A stretch of DNA of 64,000 nucleotides, taken from assembly GCF_000165425.1 (NCBI RefSeq), contig NW_001799055.1, positions 437,804 through 501,803 of the forward strand. Reading direction: 5' to 3'. This stretch comes from Paramecium tetraurelia (lineage: Eukaryota > Ciliophora > Oligohymenophorea > Peniculida > Parameciidae). The notes below the pieces were generated by a model, which worked only from the letters and a program-made list of their open reading frames with translations, had not been told where the DNA came from and did no database searches. The position numbers were made by a program, and so were the translations under genes. This document shows positions 51,512 to 63,849 of this stretch, piece by piece. Each line of letters starts with the position of its first letter. The stretch's first letter is position 1.

Positions 51512-53869
51512 ATGATAAAAAAATATAGCATTTAATTTGCTTCACAAGAAATAGAGTAAATATACAGGTCATCTCTATTGATTGGGATAAAATATCGACG
51601 GGAATATACATATGGAATATTATGTATCTATCTAGGACTGATTATAATAAAGTATAATTTATAACACGTTTTGCTACCTCAAATATTTGCAGCTGTTGGA
51701 ATAACATTAGAATTGGCACTGTTTTTTTTTATGAAGAAATATTGGTAATAGAAAGAAATATTGATTACTCTGAATATGATTTTTATGGCTGCGATCTGTG
51801 AAAGCTTGAGATTATTTGGACTTGAGGATTATCAATGGTATTATGGTTAACATTCCACTTCGCTTAAATTAAGTAAGATATCAATCTTAAGCTTAGTAAT
51901 TTATTTGTAGGGAAGTTAGTTTTTAATTTAATNNNNNNNNNNNNNNNNNNNNNNNNNNNNNNNNNNNNNNNNNNNNNNNNNNNNNNNNNNNNNNNNNNNN
52001 NNNNNNNNNNNNNNNNNNNNNNNNNNNNNNNNNNNNNNNNNNNNNNNNNNNNNNNNNNNNNNNNNNNNNNNNNNNNNNNNNNNNNNNNNNNNNNNNNNNN
52101 NNNNNNNNNNNNNNNNNNNNNNNNNNNNNNNNNNNNNNNNNNNNNNNNNNNNNNNNNNNNNNNNNNNNNNNNNNNNNNNNNNNNNNNNNNNNNNNNNNNN
52201 NNNNNNNNNNNNNNNNNNNNNNNNNNNNNNNNNNNNNNNNNNNNNNNNNNNNNNNNNNNNNNNNNNNNNNNNNNNNNNNNNNNNNNNNNNNNNNNNNNNN
52301 NNNNNNNNNNNNNNNNNNNNNNNNNNNNNNNNNNNNNNNNNNNNNNNNNNNNNNNNNNNNNNNNNNNNNNNNNNNNNNNNNNNNNNNNNNNNNNNNNNNN
52401 NNNNNNNNNNNNNNNNNNNNNNNNNNNNNNNNNNNNNNNNNNNNNNNNNNNNNNNNNNNNNNNNNNNNNNNNNNNNNNNNNNNNNNNNNNNNNNNNNNNN
52501 NNNNNNNNNNNNNNNNNNNNNNNNNNNNNNNNNNNNNNNNNNNNNNNNNNNNNNNNNNNNNNNNNNNNNNNNNNNNNNNNNNNNNNNNNNNNNNNNNNNN
52601 NNNNNNNNNNNNNNNNNNNNNNNNNNNNNNNNNNNNNNNNNNNNNNNNNNNNNNNNNNNNNNNNNNNNNNNNNNNNNNNNNNNNNNNNNNNNNNNNNNNN
52701 NNNNNNNNNNNNNNNNNNNNNNNNNNNNNNNNNNNNNNNNNNNNNNNAGATTGAATAAAGAGATAATTAGTAATATGTATTAATATAGATTAGTTTAGTA
52801 TAATTCAAAAGTAAGTTTATCATTAATTACTCAATAAATGCAGCTCATTTAATCATTGCTTAGTTAATTATAAACCTTTACTCCCTTTAAGTAAGACATA
52901 TTGACTAAATTCTAATAGACCCTGTAAAAATAAACGTAAATTAGTTATTATTTGTATAATCTTAATAATAATTTGCTGAATCTTTTTAAAATATCTCATA
53001 GATTAGTTAAATACGAATTTCAAGAAATCTAAATTGAATAATTTTTTAAAAGTCTGTGTGATAATCTACTTATTAATTACAAATCAACAAAGTTTATAAA
53101 CTTCTCAACGAAAAAAGAGTTAATAAAAACAGATAAGAATAAATTAATTTCTATTATCATGAACATAATGGAATTCATGAAAATTTTACTGTCCATTATA
53201 CATTCAGAAGACAGTATAATTTATTAGATGCATCCAATGAAGAAACCTTTTTGTCTATCCATAAAACAATCCAAAGTGCATAAAGATTCCATTCAAATAA
53301 CTTTGACTCATCCTAATTTAAACATTACCAATCAAATGATTACTCTAATTTAAAATATCTAACCAGTTTCTATTGATGATAAAAAAAGAAATTGGAATAG
53401 TAAGAACTATTTTGAAATGATTAATAATTTAAATTAAACACTCTCTGAAATGATTGATCATTATAAAAATGAGATGTAATCTGTTACATCAATTTCTTTA
53501 GGATTACAAAATATCAAATACAACCATACCAATCCTCAAGATAACTAAAAGAAATAATTTAACACTTTAGGATATATAATGGCTTCATACTTCATTAGTC
53601 AATTAGGTCCTTCTAATAAAATTTTATTCAAATAAGCTCTAATAGAAAATGATATGTTGAATCCTTAATATGTTTCAGCGCTTTATTAGACAAAGATACA
53701 ATTTACCATTTATAAGGATTTGCAAAATTTTTCAAAAGAGGTTTCCCAAATAAAGAACATCTCTGTTGATGAGAATCAGTATTTTTCTCCAAAAAAATAT
53801 ACTAATTAAGAAATTACTGAAAGATTACTCCAAATCCAAGTGGAAGATTAGATAAAAAGATTATTTTGA
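51512..53869 (+). CDS. Multi-pass membrane protein with degenerate histidine-kinase-like C-terminus (interrupted by N gap)
   Basis: Starts MIKKYSIQFASQEIEQIYRS; then REYTYGILCIYLGLIII, PQIFAAVGITLELALFFFM and LNMIFMAAICESLRLFG, several membrane helices ending with DYQWYYGQHS. The gap at 51933-52747 removes the middle. After it the same strand reads KTDKNKLISIIMNIMEF, at the place of the HATPase N box (D-x-x-R-L-x-Q-I-L-x-N), and FNTLGYIMASYFISQLGPSN, at the place of the G-box GLGLxIxxxLxxxLGP, without the usual catalytic Asn and Gly residues. The EYTY and WYYG segments match the gene at 60.9 kb. Treating both sides of the gap as one gene is an inference from that paralogue. Confidence 0.6.
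51933..52747. other. Assembly gap (815 N)
   Basis: Unsequenced or unresolved bases inside the membrane-protein gene at 51.5-53.9 kb. The paralogue at 60.9-63.0 kb suggests the gap holds the linker and PAS-like/coiled-coil part. Confidence 0.99.
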
Positions 53870-53900
53870 ATACTAAAAAGGAAAACTTACACTAAAAATA

Positions 53901-54782
53901 TCATTGATTATTATCATTATCCTATTTTTATTATTAAAATCGAGGGTATTCAAATATCAGGTCTTATTGTAAAGATTTGTCTAAAATACTAGTTTCAAAT
54001 ACACTAGATCTTTTGGCTGCTATACTCTTTTATAAGCTTTATGCTCGCGTTTATTAAGAAAAAATGTATTTAGATTTGATATCTGAGTTAGCTATTGAAT
54101 TAAATGAAGTGTGCTTTTTGTTAGAAGAATCGAATCTAGCTTTTCTTACACTTGCTTATATCTACTATTAATAGTCTTAAAGCAATTTTGGTTCATTAGT
54201 TAGTAGTTTAAAATTTTCGTTATAGTTCAATAGATATTGATTTTCTTACAATTCTTCTTTGAATTTTTAAAGTGTTAGTTTGAGTTTTTCGTTTTTCTGG
54301 ACTTACTTGAATAATGCTTCTTTTGTGAACATTAATTCCTAAGATATAGTTAAATGAATACATTTTCTAAAAATATATTTGTTTTCTTAAGTGTTTGGAC
54401 GTTCTACTTTAATTGTTTACATTATTCATTTAGTGAATGACATTCTTATCTAAAGAGTACCATCTTATTTTATGCATTAACAACCTGCTTAAATAATATC
54501 AATTACTTATGATTCTTATTCGTTCATTGCAATGTATTGATGAAATTTCTCATTGATTTATTCAATATCTTTTTTAAGGGTTTCCAAAACTTACTTAAAT
54601 GCATTTAAAATGTTGTTTTGTTATGATTTTAACATCTAATTTACATTTTTGTTAGTTTCACCTATGAGACCTTACATTTCTTAACAAAGTTCCTACATAT
54701 TTTTGGCTTAATCTGGATGTATTTTTTCAAGAGTTGGTAATATATTTTTATTTTCAGTTATGAATAGTGGTTACTCTGTCAT
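53901..54782 (-). CDS. Coiled-coil protein
   Basis: Starts MTEQPLFITENKNILPTLEK. A 19-nt intron (GTAATTGAT...ATTTAAG) and a 23-nt intron (GTATTCATT...ATCTTAG) give one frame. The protein is about 275 residues, mostly coiled coil (LETLKKDIEQINEKFHQY, QKNEKLKLTLQKFKEEL), with a basic Ser-rich end. Ends 31 bp from the end of the histidine-kinase-like gene. No family recognised. Confidence 0.74.
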
Positions 54783-54961
54783 TTAATATTTTAATAAAAT
54801 ATAAAAATAAATTAATAATCATAATTTCTGCTCATGATCTCAAGCATTACTTTTTTGAGAATCATCTGACAAAATATTATAACAGGGATTTGTGATTTGT
54901 TTAAAAAAAGACAATCTAGATTTAGGATATATAAATAATTCTTGGTCTATGTGTTTCTTAT

Positions 54962-55543
54962 TCATGGTTAGGATAAATCTTTAAATGTCGTTTCTTACAT
55001 CACTTTTTAATAATTCTAAATTTTTTTTAAATTAATACTTGAAGAAATTGGAGCTTTCATGCCAAGTTCTTTATATGAGCTTTACAAGAATCCATCAAAT
55101 TCATTTTAATTTATCAATTCGTCATGAATATATTGACATCTTATCCCATAAGGACAATACCCCTATTAGAAGAATCTCTTGCACGGTTTGGTTTTATATT
55201 TGGAATGTAAGTGGGTTTTAGGCTGTAATTCAGTTTATCCATGGGCGAAAGAGCACTTTAAATTTAATAAAAGAAATACTTTATCCCCATATTTACATCT
55301 ACCTGTCATCACAAAATTCTTGCAGAGTTCAGTTTTTTTCTTTTTCGTGTACTCTTCTATATATTATTATTTTTCTTGTATTGTTTCGAAGTGCTTTTTT
55401 TGGGGTTTGACACTGATACTTTTTAAACAAATGTTTTACTCTATTTCAAAATTGTTATTCTCATTATCACTTGTATCTGTATCGAGTGTTGACGATTCAT
55501 ATTAGTTCTGCTTGATAGTCGAAGTAGGGTAGAATAAGTTCAT
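54962..55543 (-). CDS. TIS11-like tandem CCCH zinc-finger protein
   Basis: Starts MNLFYPTSTIKQNQYESS. A 24-nt intron (GTATTTCTT...AATTTAAAG) lies inside finger 1; removing it gives KKTELCKNFVMTGRC then KYGDKCSFAHG. Finger 2 is YKTKPCKRFFQQGYC then PYGIRCQYIHD. Both are C-x8-C-x5-C-x3-H with YKT-type lead-ins and an 18-residue linker, the classic TTP/TIS11 pair that binds UAUUUA elements in mRNA 3' UTRs and promotes decay. About 185 residues. Confidence 0.93.
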
Positions 55544-55952
55544 TTATAAATTAAGTTATATAAATATTATAAAGAATATTGCCTATTTTCTTAAAAAGAA
55601 TTTAAATTAAAACCGAAATTTAAAATGACCAGTATATACTCAAACATATAAATATAACAGCAAATTATTTTTAAATGATAAACAGAGATGAAAAATACCT
55701 ATTCAATGCTATTTCTATAAATATTCTTTATTTAAACTTATAATTATTATAAAAATAATTTAAGATTAGGAATCTAAAAATTATGTAATATAATAATATC
55801 CATATTATCGTATTTGAATGAAATAATATTAAAAGCCATTTCAATCTAAAATACTATATAATGTATAAAGAATTAATAGTCAATTAATTTCTATTACCTT
55901 CTTCTATTATAATTGGATTTTTATAAATATTATTAACTATTTTGTTTTATAA

Positions 55953-56963
55953 ATGTTAAATATGCTTGATGTCATTTCGACATTCTCTATTCATTCTTCT
56001 CAAAGTAAAAGGTATGAGGAAGATTATCTAATTAATAGAAACGGATAAACAGGAAATCTATCCAAAGGATCCACAGCAAGACAATCAACAAGACCAACTT
56101 AGAAATTTCACAAAATACAATTAGATGATTAAGCTTTTAAAACTACTCCAAAAAGTGAATAAAGAGAATAGAAGGGGATTTAGACAATAAGTGAATAAAA
56201 TAATTAAAGAGAGAATGAAAATGAAAACAAATTTGAAAGCAACATTTATCCATTGATCATTTTTTAAAAAAGTAAATATTAGTGATTAACAAATAAGTCT
56301 CCTACCGTCAGCTTTTGAAAGAAAGTAATTAATTCATAATTTTTAGTTAAGTTCGAAAAAGATATAAAATCTCTTCATCCATCCGACAAACGAAATTTAG
56401 TAATTTACAGAATTATTTGTGAACTTTTTTAAGAACTTTAATTTGAAATACAGAACATATTGATTTGTCAACATCCGATTACAAAACTATTTTACATTTA
56501 TTTTTCTGATACTAATTACTGTCCAATGTCCAAATGTTGTAACAAAAATGTAGTAATACGAATTGGAGAAGCATTAGGGGGAGAGATTAAATGTTTAAAT
56601 CCTAGATGTCCTTTAGGGGTCTTAACTACCTTTGAAATAGAGGAGAAGATTCTTTGGAATTCTAAAGTTTAATAAAAAAGAGCTGTCTCAACATTTATTT
56701 CAAGTGGAAAGTACAGAACCAGAAGTTTATTATAATCAGTTCAAGTTCCTGAAACTTATAATGCCTATGCTCCACCATAATAAAAATAAAATTAAAATTC
56801 TTGGAAAAGTTCTTCATCTTTTTATTAAAAGGCTAGTTAAACAAATTAAGAATAAATTTATAAATATGAGTTATCCAAAAATTTATTACTAAACTCTTAA
56901 ATATTTAATAAGAATTTCGATGATTAAATGGATGAAAAATATAGATATAAATGCAAATTTTGA
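55953..56963 (+). CDS. Uncharacterised Cys-rich protein
   Basis: Starts MLNMLDVISTFSIHSSQSKR. A Ser/Lys/Gln-rich, probably disordered first third is followed, after introns of 26 nt (near 56273) and 22 nt (GTAATTAATTC...TTTTTAG near 56326), by IKSLHPSDKRNLVIYRI and FQELQFEIQNILICQHP. Then YCPMSKCCNKNVVIRIG and EIKCLNPRCPLG give six Cys in CxxxCC and CxxxxC spacing, probably one zinc site. A short Ser/Gln-rich tail follows. No family recognised. Confidence 0.7.
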
Positions 56964-57111
56964 TGATTTTAATAAAATTTAATATATAGATTATTATGAA
57001 CAATTTAATAGATATATCTACATCGAATTCAAAATACTCACATTCTCTTTATTATCATTTTCAATTATTACTTAAATGTTAAATATTTTCAAAATTAGTT
57101 TTATTATTAAT

Positions 57112-57611
57112 TCATTTTCCCCTAATGTTACACTTTGATTATTTGACACTATTTATATCATCATAATTATTTCCATGTTCTTCTCTATTAACTTCAATTA
57201 CTTTGATATTTATATGTTCTTAAACTATGAAATAAGACTTAACTCTTATTCATTCTGGTTGTCTACTATATTTAAAGTCAACATAAATTCCATTGAAATA
57301 TAATTCTTAAAACAATATTTTAACTGTTTTCATATTCAAGCTTGAATTTAAATCATTATTATGGATCGCACAGCATATTAATAATTCTCACTTTTTTTTC
57401 ATCAAAATAAATAATATATTTGGTTATATGTCCAATAAGCAATTATATTCGACTTGGCATTTATTGGTTCTATTAACTTGATAGTAATTCTATGTTGCTC
57501 ATTTATAAAATTTCAATATTTTATCTGAAAACCTAGCATCTTTATTTACTTGGTATGACTTGTGTATCTGTTGCATTCCATGTTGGTATTGTTCTTGTCT
57601 ATTGATATATA
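57112..57611 (-). pseudogene. Candidate gene remnant with in-frame TGA codons
   Basis: One minus-strand frame reads YQHGMQQIHKSYQVNKDARF, NYYQVNRTNKCQVEYNC, ELYFNGIYVDFKYSRQPE and HINIKVIEVNREEHGNNYD, interrupted by TGA at 57499-57501, 57388-57390 and 57250-57252 before a TGA at 57112. All are in the same frame. The peptide looks more coding than most intergenic frames, but the spacing of TGA is about what chance gives. A 22-nt GT...AG pair could bypass the last internal TGA. Low confidence; it may be nothing. The flanking parts of 56964-58216 show no other gene. Confidence 0.3.
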
Positions 57612-58216
57612 ATATATATTTAGAACAACTGTCCGTTTTATATATTTAGAATAAATATATCAAAAAATAAACTTGCAATCCAAATATATTTAGTTTGGTT
57701 GTTAAAGAATTCAACCAAAAATTAACTTAATATTGATAATATAAATAATTTAATAATTGATAAATAATTGATGATATAGTTTTCTTTGTTATGTTTTGAT
57801 CTGAGTTTGACCTTAAAACATTTTTTATTTTTATCTCCATCATATATACAAATTCTATAATTGAATTAAATAAATAGGATACATAGTCTCTAGTAAACCA
57901 ACATGTTATAATTAAAATCTATGTAAAATTGAAACATAAAATAATCTTACTAATGACACTAATTTTAACAATGATAAAATATTTTCTTATTTTAATTTAG
58001 AATAGAGATCTCAAAGTTTTTGTGGTTGTTGTTTTATAGCTGAAATTACGGTATAAATTTGATAAAAATAGTTTTTGAGTTTAAAGAACATTTGTAAAAT
58101 GAAGAATGGATTGGAAAAATGTTTAGAGAAAAATGAATCAATATAAAGAACTCATTATTATTTTGGAAACTATTTTATTGCTCATTTGTTAATTTTAAAT
58201 ATTCATTATTTAACTA

Positions 58217-58518
58217 TCAATATGGCGCACTAAATCCCGGGGGTGGTAAACCAGTATTTGGGTCAGTATTCTTGGGTCGTCTAAATAATAAGATGTGAGG
58301 TTCAGGTCTATGAGTTTCATAATGAACCCATCCTCTAGATTGTTACACTCCAATAGCTCTCCATTCCATTTCATTTAATAATTTTCCTATATTTAACTAG
58401 TTTAAATACCTTTTGTAATTTTTTTAAATATGTGTTTGGGTAAGATAACGTGTCTATACTCATAATAATCATCAAAATATTTGTCAGAATATTCTATCTC
58501 CTCTGGATAATGAGGCAT
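58217..58518 (-). CDS. CKS1: Cyclin-dependent kinase regulatory subunit CKS1
   Basis: Starts [20 protein letters not shown]; then [18 protein letters not shown] across a 23-nt intron (GTATTTAAAC...AAATATAG), [36 protein letters not shown] and a Pro/Gly end. These are the CKS signatures: Y-S-D-K-Y, EYRHV-x-LP, the phosphate-binding Arg/Trp residues and the hinge [13 protein letters not shown] proteins bind CDKs and phosphorylated substrates and drive the cell cycle. About 92 residues, normal for the family. Confidence 0.97.
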
Positions 58519-59181
58519 ATCCTCTACTTCAAATTTAAATTAAAAATATAATACAATCCGTGAATTAATTAAAAATATATTTATATTTCCCAAAGTAATA
58601 ATAAGGAACTAAATTTAAGTATTTATCAAAACTTAAAATTAATAAAAATAAAACCGATAAACAATAAACAATAACCAATAACCAATAGAAGATCTCATAT
58701 TTATTATAATTTTCTATAATATAATACATTCTAATAATAATATGTATTAAACACAATTTATGTATTTAAAAATAACTCCAAATGCATTTTTAACACTAAA
58801 CTATTTTTAAATACTTAAGTTATTAATTCGGATTCAATTATTTCTACAGCTTATTAGCAAAACCTTATATTATGGATAAATTGTTAAATATAAAATAATC
58901 AATATTGTCATTAATCTAAACTAATCATTCAAGAATATTGTACTTTAGTGCTAGATTATTTTTGTTTTAAAATCGCTCAAATAAATGTTATTTACATTAT
59001 TTAAAAATAAAAATAAATTATAAATGGCAAGAATGTCATCATAAAATACTCAATTTTGAGATTTACATCTAAACATTTAACAAGCTTCTTAGAACAACAT
59101 AATTCTTGAGAATAATCAAATTCTTAAAAATTCTAATAATTAAACCATGATTATTCAAGAATTTATTTGATATTTTAATTA
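58519..59181. other. Intergenic
   Basis: About 660 bp. A plus-strand frame from ATG 59024 contains TGA after 11 codons and is not called. No other feature supported. Confidence 0.5.
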
Positions 59182-60436
59182 ATGAAATTCATCCTTTAAT
59201 GCTCAATATGCTTATAGAATTTAAAAAGTCCAGTCTCATTGAGTTGTGGACATACTTTTTGTTAGACCTGCATATAAAATTCTTTTGATACACAAGAATT
59301 TTGTGCATGTCCCTTGTGTCGTTAACCAGCATTACTTAGTAGCAATAAAACTGACGAATTACTACCTTTAGTTCAATAGATTTATGAATAAGAAGGAACC
59401 TAAGGTATTGTTGACCTTTAAATTAGGTTTATTGAATGAATTCCCAACTTTAATTATATGCCTTTGTTGCGGATTAACTCCAGTCAACCCAGTAGTGCTT
59501 TCTTGCTAACATATGTTTTGTTAGAAATGCATTGAAGAAAATTTAAAAGAAGAATTATTATGCCCTGCTTGTTCTGATTATAGTTTTAATATCAAAGTCA
59601 ATACAAATAAGAAATATAAAGATCTCATTGATTGGTATTTAAAGGAATTCAAAATAGAAGAAGAATAAGAAGTTGTTAATAAAGATGTCTAAAATGGAAA
59701 CATAAATGGTATTCCAATCTTTGTTTATGATCAATCAGTCATTATATATGGCTCTATAGAGTTGCAATTTTTAGAATTCAGATATCAAGAAATGATAAAG
59801 ATGGTTAGTTCTGGTTCAGGGAACTTTATTATATCGAGTGATTTAATTAATGGAGACTTGGTACAAATAAGAAGCATCAAAAAAACAAAGAAAGGTTATC
59901 AAGTCTAGGTTGATGGTTTATCAAGAATAAAAATAAAATAAATATATGGTTATATTGAGGGAGTCAAGACTTCATATTAATAGTGGAATGCTCAATAATT
60001 ATGGCTTGCTTAATGCGAATACATAAGAGATTAAACTTTCAAAGAGAATTGCTTTTAGCAATACAAATATATTGTGGCTACTTTATAAAAATTATATTAA
60101 AATATCAACTTAGAAGTCGGAGATATTTTTAAGGCTTTCATGGGAAAAATAACAAGTCTATCAGATTCTGAAAGTAGTCTTATTCTATTAACTTCGCTAA
60201 ATAATAATTTTGAATAACTATACTATGAAACAGATCTAGAGAAACGAGTTTAACAGATTTAATAACACTTTGCTATTTTAGAATAAAAGATTAAAGAAAT
60301 ATATGCAAAAGATGATTAAATTTAACATGCCAAACTGAAATAAGATAGCATTGAAATAATCTCATATCCAGAATTCGATGTCACTACTCAATATTTTTTA
60401 AATCTCTTTAACATCAAAAAAGTTCTATGTTTTTGA
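59182..60436 (+). CDS. LONRF-like protein: two RING fingers plus LON substrate-binding domain
   Basis: RING 1 (residues ~6-47): CSICLQNLKSPVSLSCGHTF then CQTCI...CPLCRQP. After a 22-nt intron (GTATTGTTG...AAATTAG near 59404), RING 2: CLCCGLTPVNPVVLSCQHMF then CQKCI...CPAC. Next is a LON-N-type domain starting IPIFVYDQSVI, with FLEFRYQEMIKMV, GNFIISS and GDLVQIRSIKKTKKGYQVQV, then a helical end. Two RINGs followed by a LON domain is the LONRF1-3 architecture, E3 ubiquitin ligases involved in protein quality control. The usual TPR repeats are not seen. Confidence 0.92.
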
Positions 60437-60893
60437 TTTACTTATTTCATATATAATTCTAAATCGATATAAATTAATAAAAATCACTTTTTTAAGCATC
60501 AATTAAACCTTGTTTTAACTATAAAATAAGAATATTAAATTAAATAATTTATTTTATAAAATTAATTAAGAAGTGTTAAATAATTCTTATTCCTCAAATA
60601 TCTTAAAAAAATTATATTGTATTTCATTTAAGATTCTGAATTCATCTTTATTTGTGGCATATTCTAGAGATTGTGACTATGAAATAGCAAATTTGAAAAT
60701 GGTAATTTTAAATATTTTCCCTTTTATTATTTGAGGTTTTTAATATAGTTTATTGTTGGTTTTCTAAAATATATCGAGTTTCTTAATATTATATTATTTT
60801 CTACCATTTATAATTTTTACTTTTTCTAAAAAGAATTAAAGGATTAGATTTAACTTGTATATTAAATTTTTAATCTTTGTTTTATATATATTG
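60437..60893. other. Intergenic
   Basis: About 460 bp of AT-rich sequence with no supportable feature. Confidence 0.5.
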
Positions 60894-62998
60894 ATGAAAT
60901 TAAACAAGAGAAATTCTAATAACCATTAATAGTTATAAAAATCCTTTCCTAATATAAAGTATTATGGTTTCAATAATTGGAAATAGCTATTGATTCAAAG
61001 AAGTTAAGAAGATTTGGTAATATTTTAGGCTATTAAATCCTATACTAATAAGGTTATTATTACAATTATTCTGGCAATTAATAATTAATAAATTAAAAAT
61101 AATAAAAGTAATTCTATTGTATTGTTTTTGTTAATGTTATAACTAGATAAAATCAAATCTTAGTATTAATATTGATTATTCTTATTCTTCAAGTTGAAGA
61201 TACATAAAATAAGTGGCTTTTTAAATTGGAAGACATAAAACAATAATTTAAATAAATAATCTTCAATGATTTTTAATAAATTCACTCTTAATTTTAAATC
61301 GAAATGTATTGAAAATGATTATAGAAATTTGTAATAAATCTACATAAAGTAGGAATTCACACTGTTTTCAATCCAAACACTTGTAAAAATAATATTGATT
61401 CTAGTTATTTTTCACAGCTTACATATTATACTACTTTTAAGAATATACATATAATGGAATTATTGTAGCAAATATTTTGGCCTTTATGGTTTCAATAGTG
61501 ATGCTGAAATTCATAATTAATACTCATCCATCGTGGAATGAGTACATATTGCCACTACTTTAAATTTATATTGCCTACATTTGGAATTTAGATAACTTTT
61601 TCCCCACAACTACAGAAGATCCCAATTATGATTATGATGCCAGTTATGAATATAACTGGTATTATGGATTTCAAGCATTCTACTTCCACTTCGGTAAAAA
61701 TTAATAAAATATATAAAGCAATATTGTAACTTGGGTATCAAATATGGCCTTAGGCAATTGCTCTTATTGCTATATATATTTAATATGTTACTTATTACCC
61801 TACTTAGACATTAGAATATTTAGCAATGTGCTTGACTATATTTTTAGTATTTATAGGATTAGTTGTCATGAAATATTCAAATGAAAAGATAAAAAGGTTA
61901 TAATTTAGGGACAGCAGAGAATAGAATAGATGGATCAAGATTATAGATTAAGTTTTAGAGTAATCTATTGTTGTTATTAAGTTTGATCAAAAGTAAGATT
62001 AATTAATACTGTAATAAATCAATGAATTATCAAAGACAAGATTAAAAATAGAAAATAGTAAGGAATTAAGGGAAATGCTTAGAAATGTACATAACCATTA
62101 TTATTAGATTTAGATGATTATTGAAATTAACAACTTGGAAAAGGATGATATAAAAACAAAGAATTTAGAGTAAGAGATAAGAGATCTCATAATTAAAAAT
62201 GATTCCTATAAATTAATTACTCATTAGGTGGATGTTAGATCAAATGTTTTCAATAAGGAATATAAAGTGAAGTTGATTCAATAAGTGTTATAAGACGAAT
62301 ATTGCGTGATTGCAATATTTGAATAAAATTTAAGAAATTATAATAAATAACTCCAAATTGAAGTTAAGTACAAGGAAAATATCTTTTTATTTTTATTGAA
62401 GTAATTCTTCTAATAAATAAAAACTGCCAATTCTAAATTGAAAATTTTAAATTCAATGATTAATTTTTAACAAATTCGTCTATTACTTTATGATGAAAAT
62501 CTAAAATGTAGAAAATCTTGGATATCCACTTCTATCCTCGTAAGCTAAATGAATCTACTATATTCAAGGAAGATCAGAGTTACAATAAAAAAAGATATTT
62601 AAGGATTTGTGACTAATTAAATATATCTATTTAGTATACTAATGAGTATTCCATAAGTTTTTGATGAATTTTAATGTATGAAAATCAAGGGCAAAACTAT
62701 ACTCAATATTTAGAGAGTGAAGATAACTATGATTGGTAGAATGAATGATGCATAAGCTTATCAAAAATTGTTTAAATAAAACTTAAACTTATGCCAATCC
62801 CTTAAACAAAACTAGAAGATAATTTTGAAGCATCTTTAACAATTAATATCAAATAAAACTATGTCGTGTCAATATAAAAATTAGATAATATCAATCTATT
62901 TAAACAAATTTCTACTATGGGAAGGATTCAGAGAGAAATATTTCAACCTGAAAACTAAGGACATGTTGGCTCATCTTTCATTTGAATTTGAAGTTTGA
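60894..62998 (+). CDS. Multi-pass membrane protein with histidine-kinase-like layout, degenerate
   Basis: Starts MKLNKRNSNNHQQLQKSFPN. Introns are uncertain at the start; later ones are clear (for example 25 nt, GTAAAAATTAATAAAATATATAAAG, near 61695). Membrane helices: ILVLILIILILQ, YNGIIVANILAFMVSIVMLK and LAMCLTIFLVFIGLVVM. The segments EYTYNGI and YEYNWYYGFQAFYFHF match the gene at 51.5 kb. A PAS-like stretch follows (RWIKIIDQVLEQSIVVIKF), then a long helical region. At the HATPase position only a weak pattern remains (VTNQIYLFSILMSIP) and the G-box is missing. Probably a catalytically dead sensor-type protein. Confidence 0.62.
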
Positions 62999-63276
62999 TT
63001 TGATTTAGTAAATATAAATCTCATTTTCTGATTAATAAATGTGTGTATACAATTATATCTGAATTTTTTTAGATAAAGACAACAACATCTCTGTATTTTT
63101 AAATACTCATTTATCAAGAAATATAGGCATTTAAGAATTAAACTAATTAAATAATTGTTCAATCTGATCAATCAATATAAATCTCTAAATAACAATAATT
63201 TTTTCTAAAATAATCTGATTGATTAAGAAAATTAAGAATTTATTTATAATTTAAGCATTTTATTATCTCGTAATAT

Positions 63277-63849
63277 TCAATATCTATAAACTGTGCTATA
63301 TGCAGGTGCAACATAACTGGTAGTAACTGGGGCAATTGGAGCAGCAACACTGTAAGAGAGTGGTGAGACATAGTTGATTGGTTGTGCTGTATTGATAGGT
63401 GCAACAAATGAGCTTCTTCTTACTTCTCTTTCTAAGTAATCCACTCTAGGTACGGTTTTTTCGACAGGAATATAATCGACTTATTTTTCATATGTAACTT
63501 AAGGTATGTATTCTTTTTGATATTCCACAGGGTAATAATCTGTCACCCATTTTTGTTTGGGTACCTACAATTTTTATAACATTCTACTTTCACAACTCTT
63601 TATTCCTCCTCTATTTCGACTACAGATTTCTAATAAGGCACGTACTCATATCTAGATTCTCCTTTAATTGTTGCTGGAGCTGGTTAAACATAGCTTATTG
63701 GTTAAGCATATGGGATTGGTTACGCATAAGAAACTGGTTGAACATATGAGACTGAATGATGGATTTAAAATATTACCTGGAGCAGGTCTTACAATCGATG
63801 TCCCTATTGGAGAGGCAAATGAAACACCAAGAGGAGCATATGAGTACAT
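63277..63849 (-). CDS. Short alveolin-like/epiplasm cortical protein
   Basis: Starts MYSYAPLGVSFASPIG. Introns of 25 nt (GTAATATTTT...ATTCAG) and 23 nt (GTAGAATG...TTGTAG) give one frame. It has tyrosine/proline repeats (SYVQPVSYAQPIPYAQP), then a core WVTDYYPVEYQKEYIPQV and YEKQVDYIPVEKTVPRVDYL, typical of alveolate cortical proteins with VDY/PVEK motifs, and an Ala/Pro/Tyr-rich end. Probably part of the epiplasm. About 175 residues. Confidence 0.8.
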
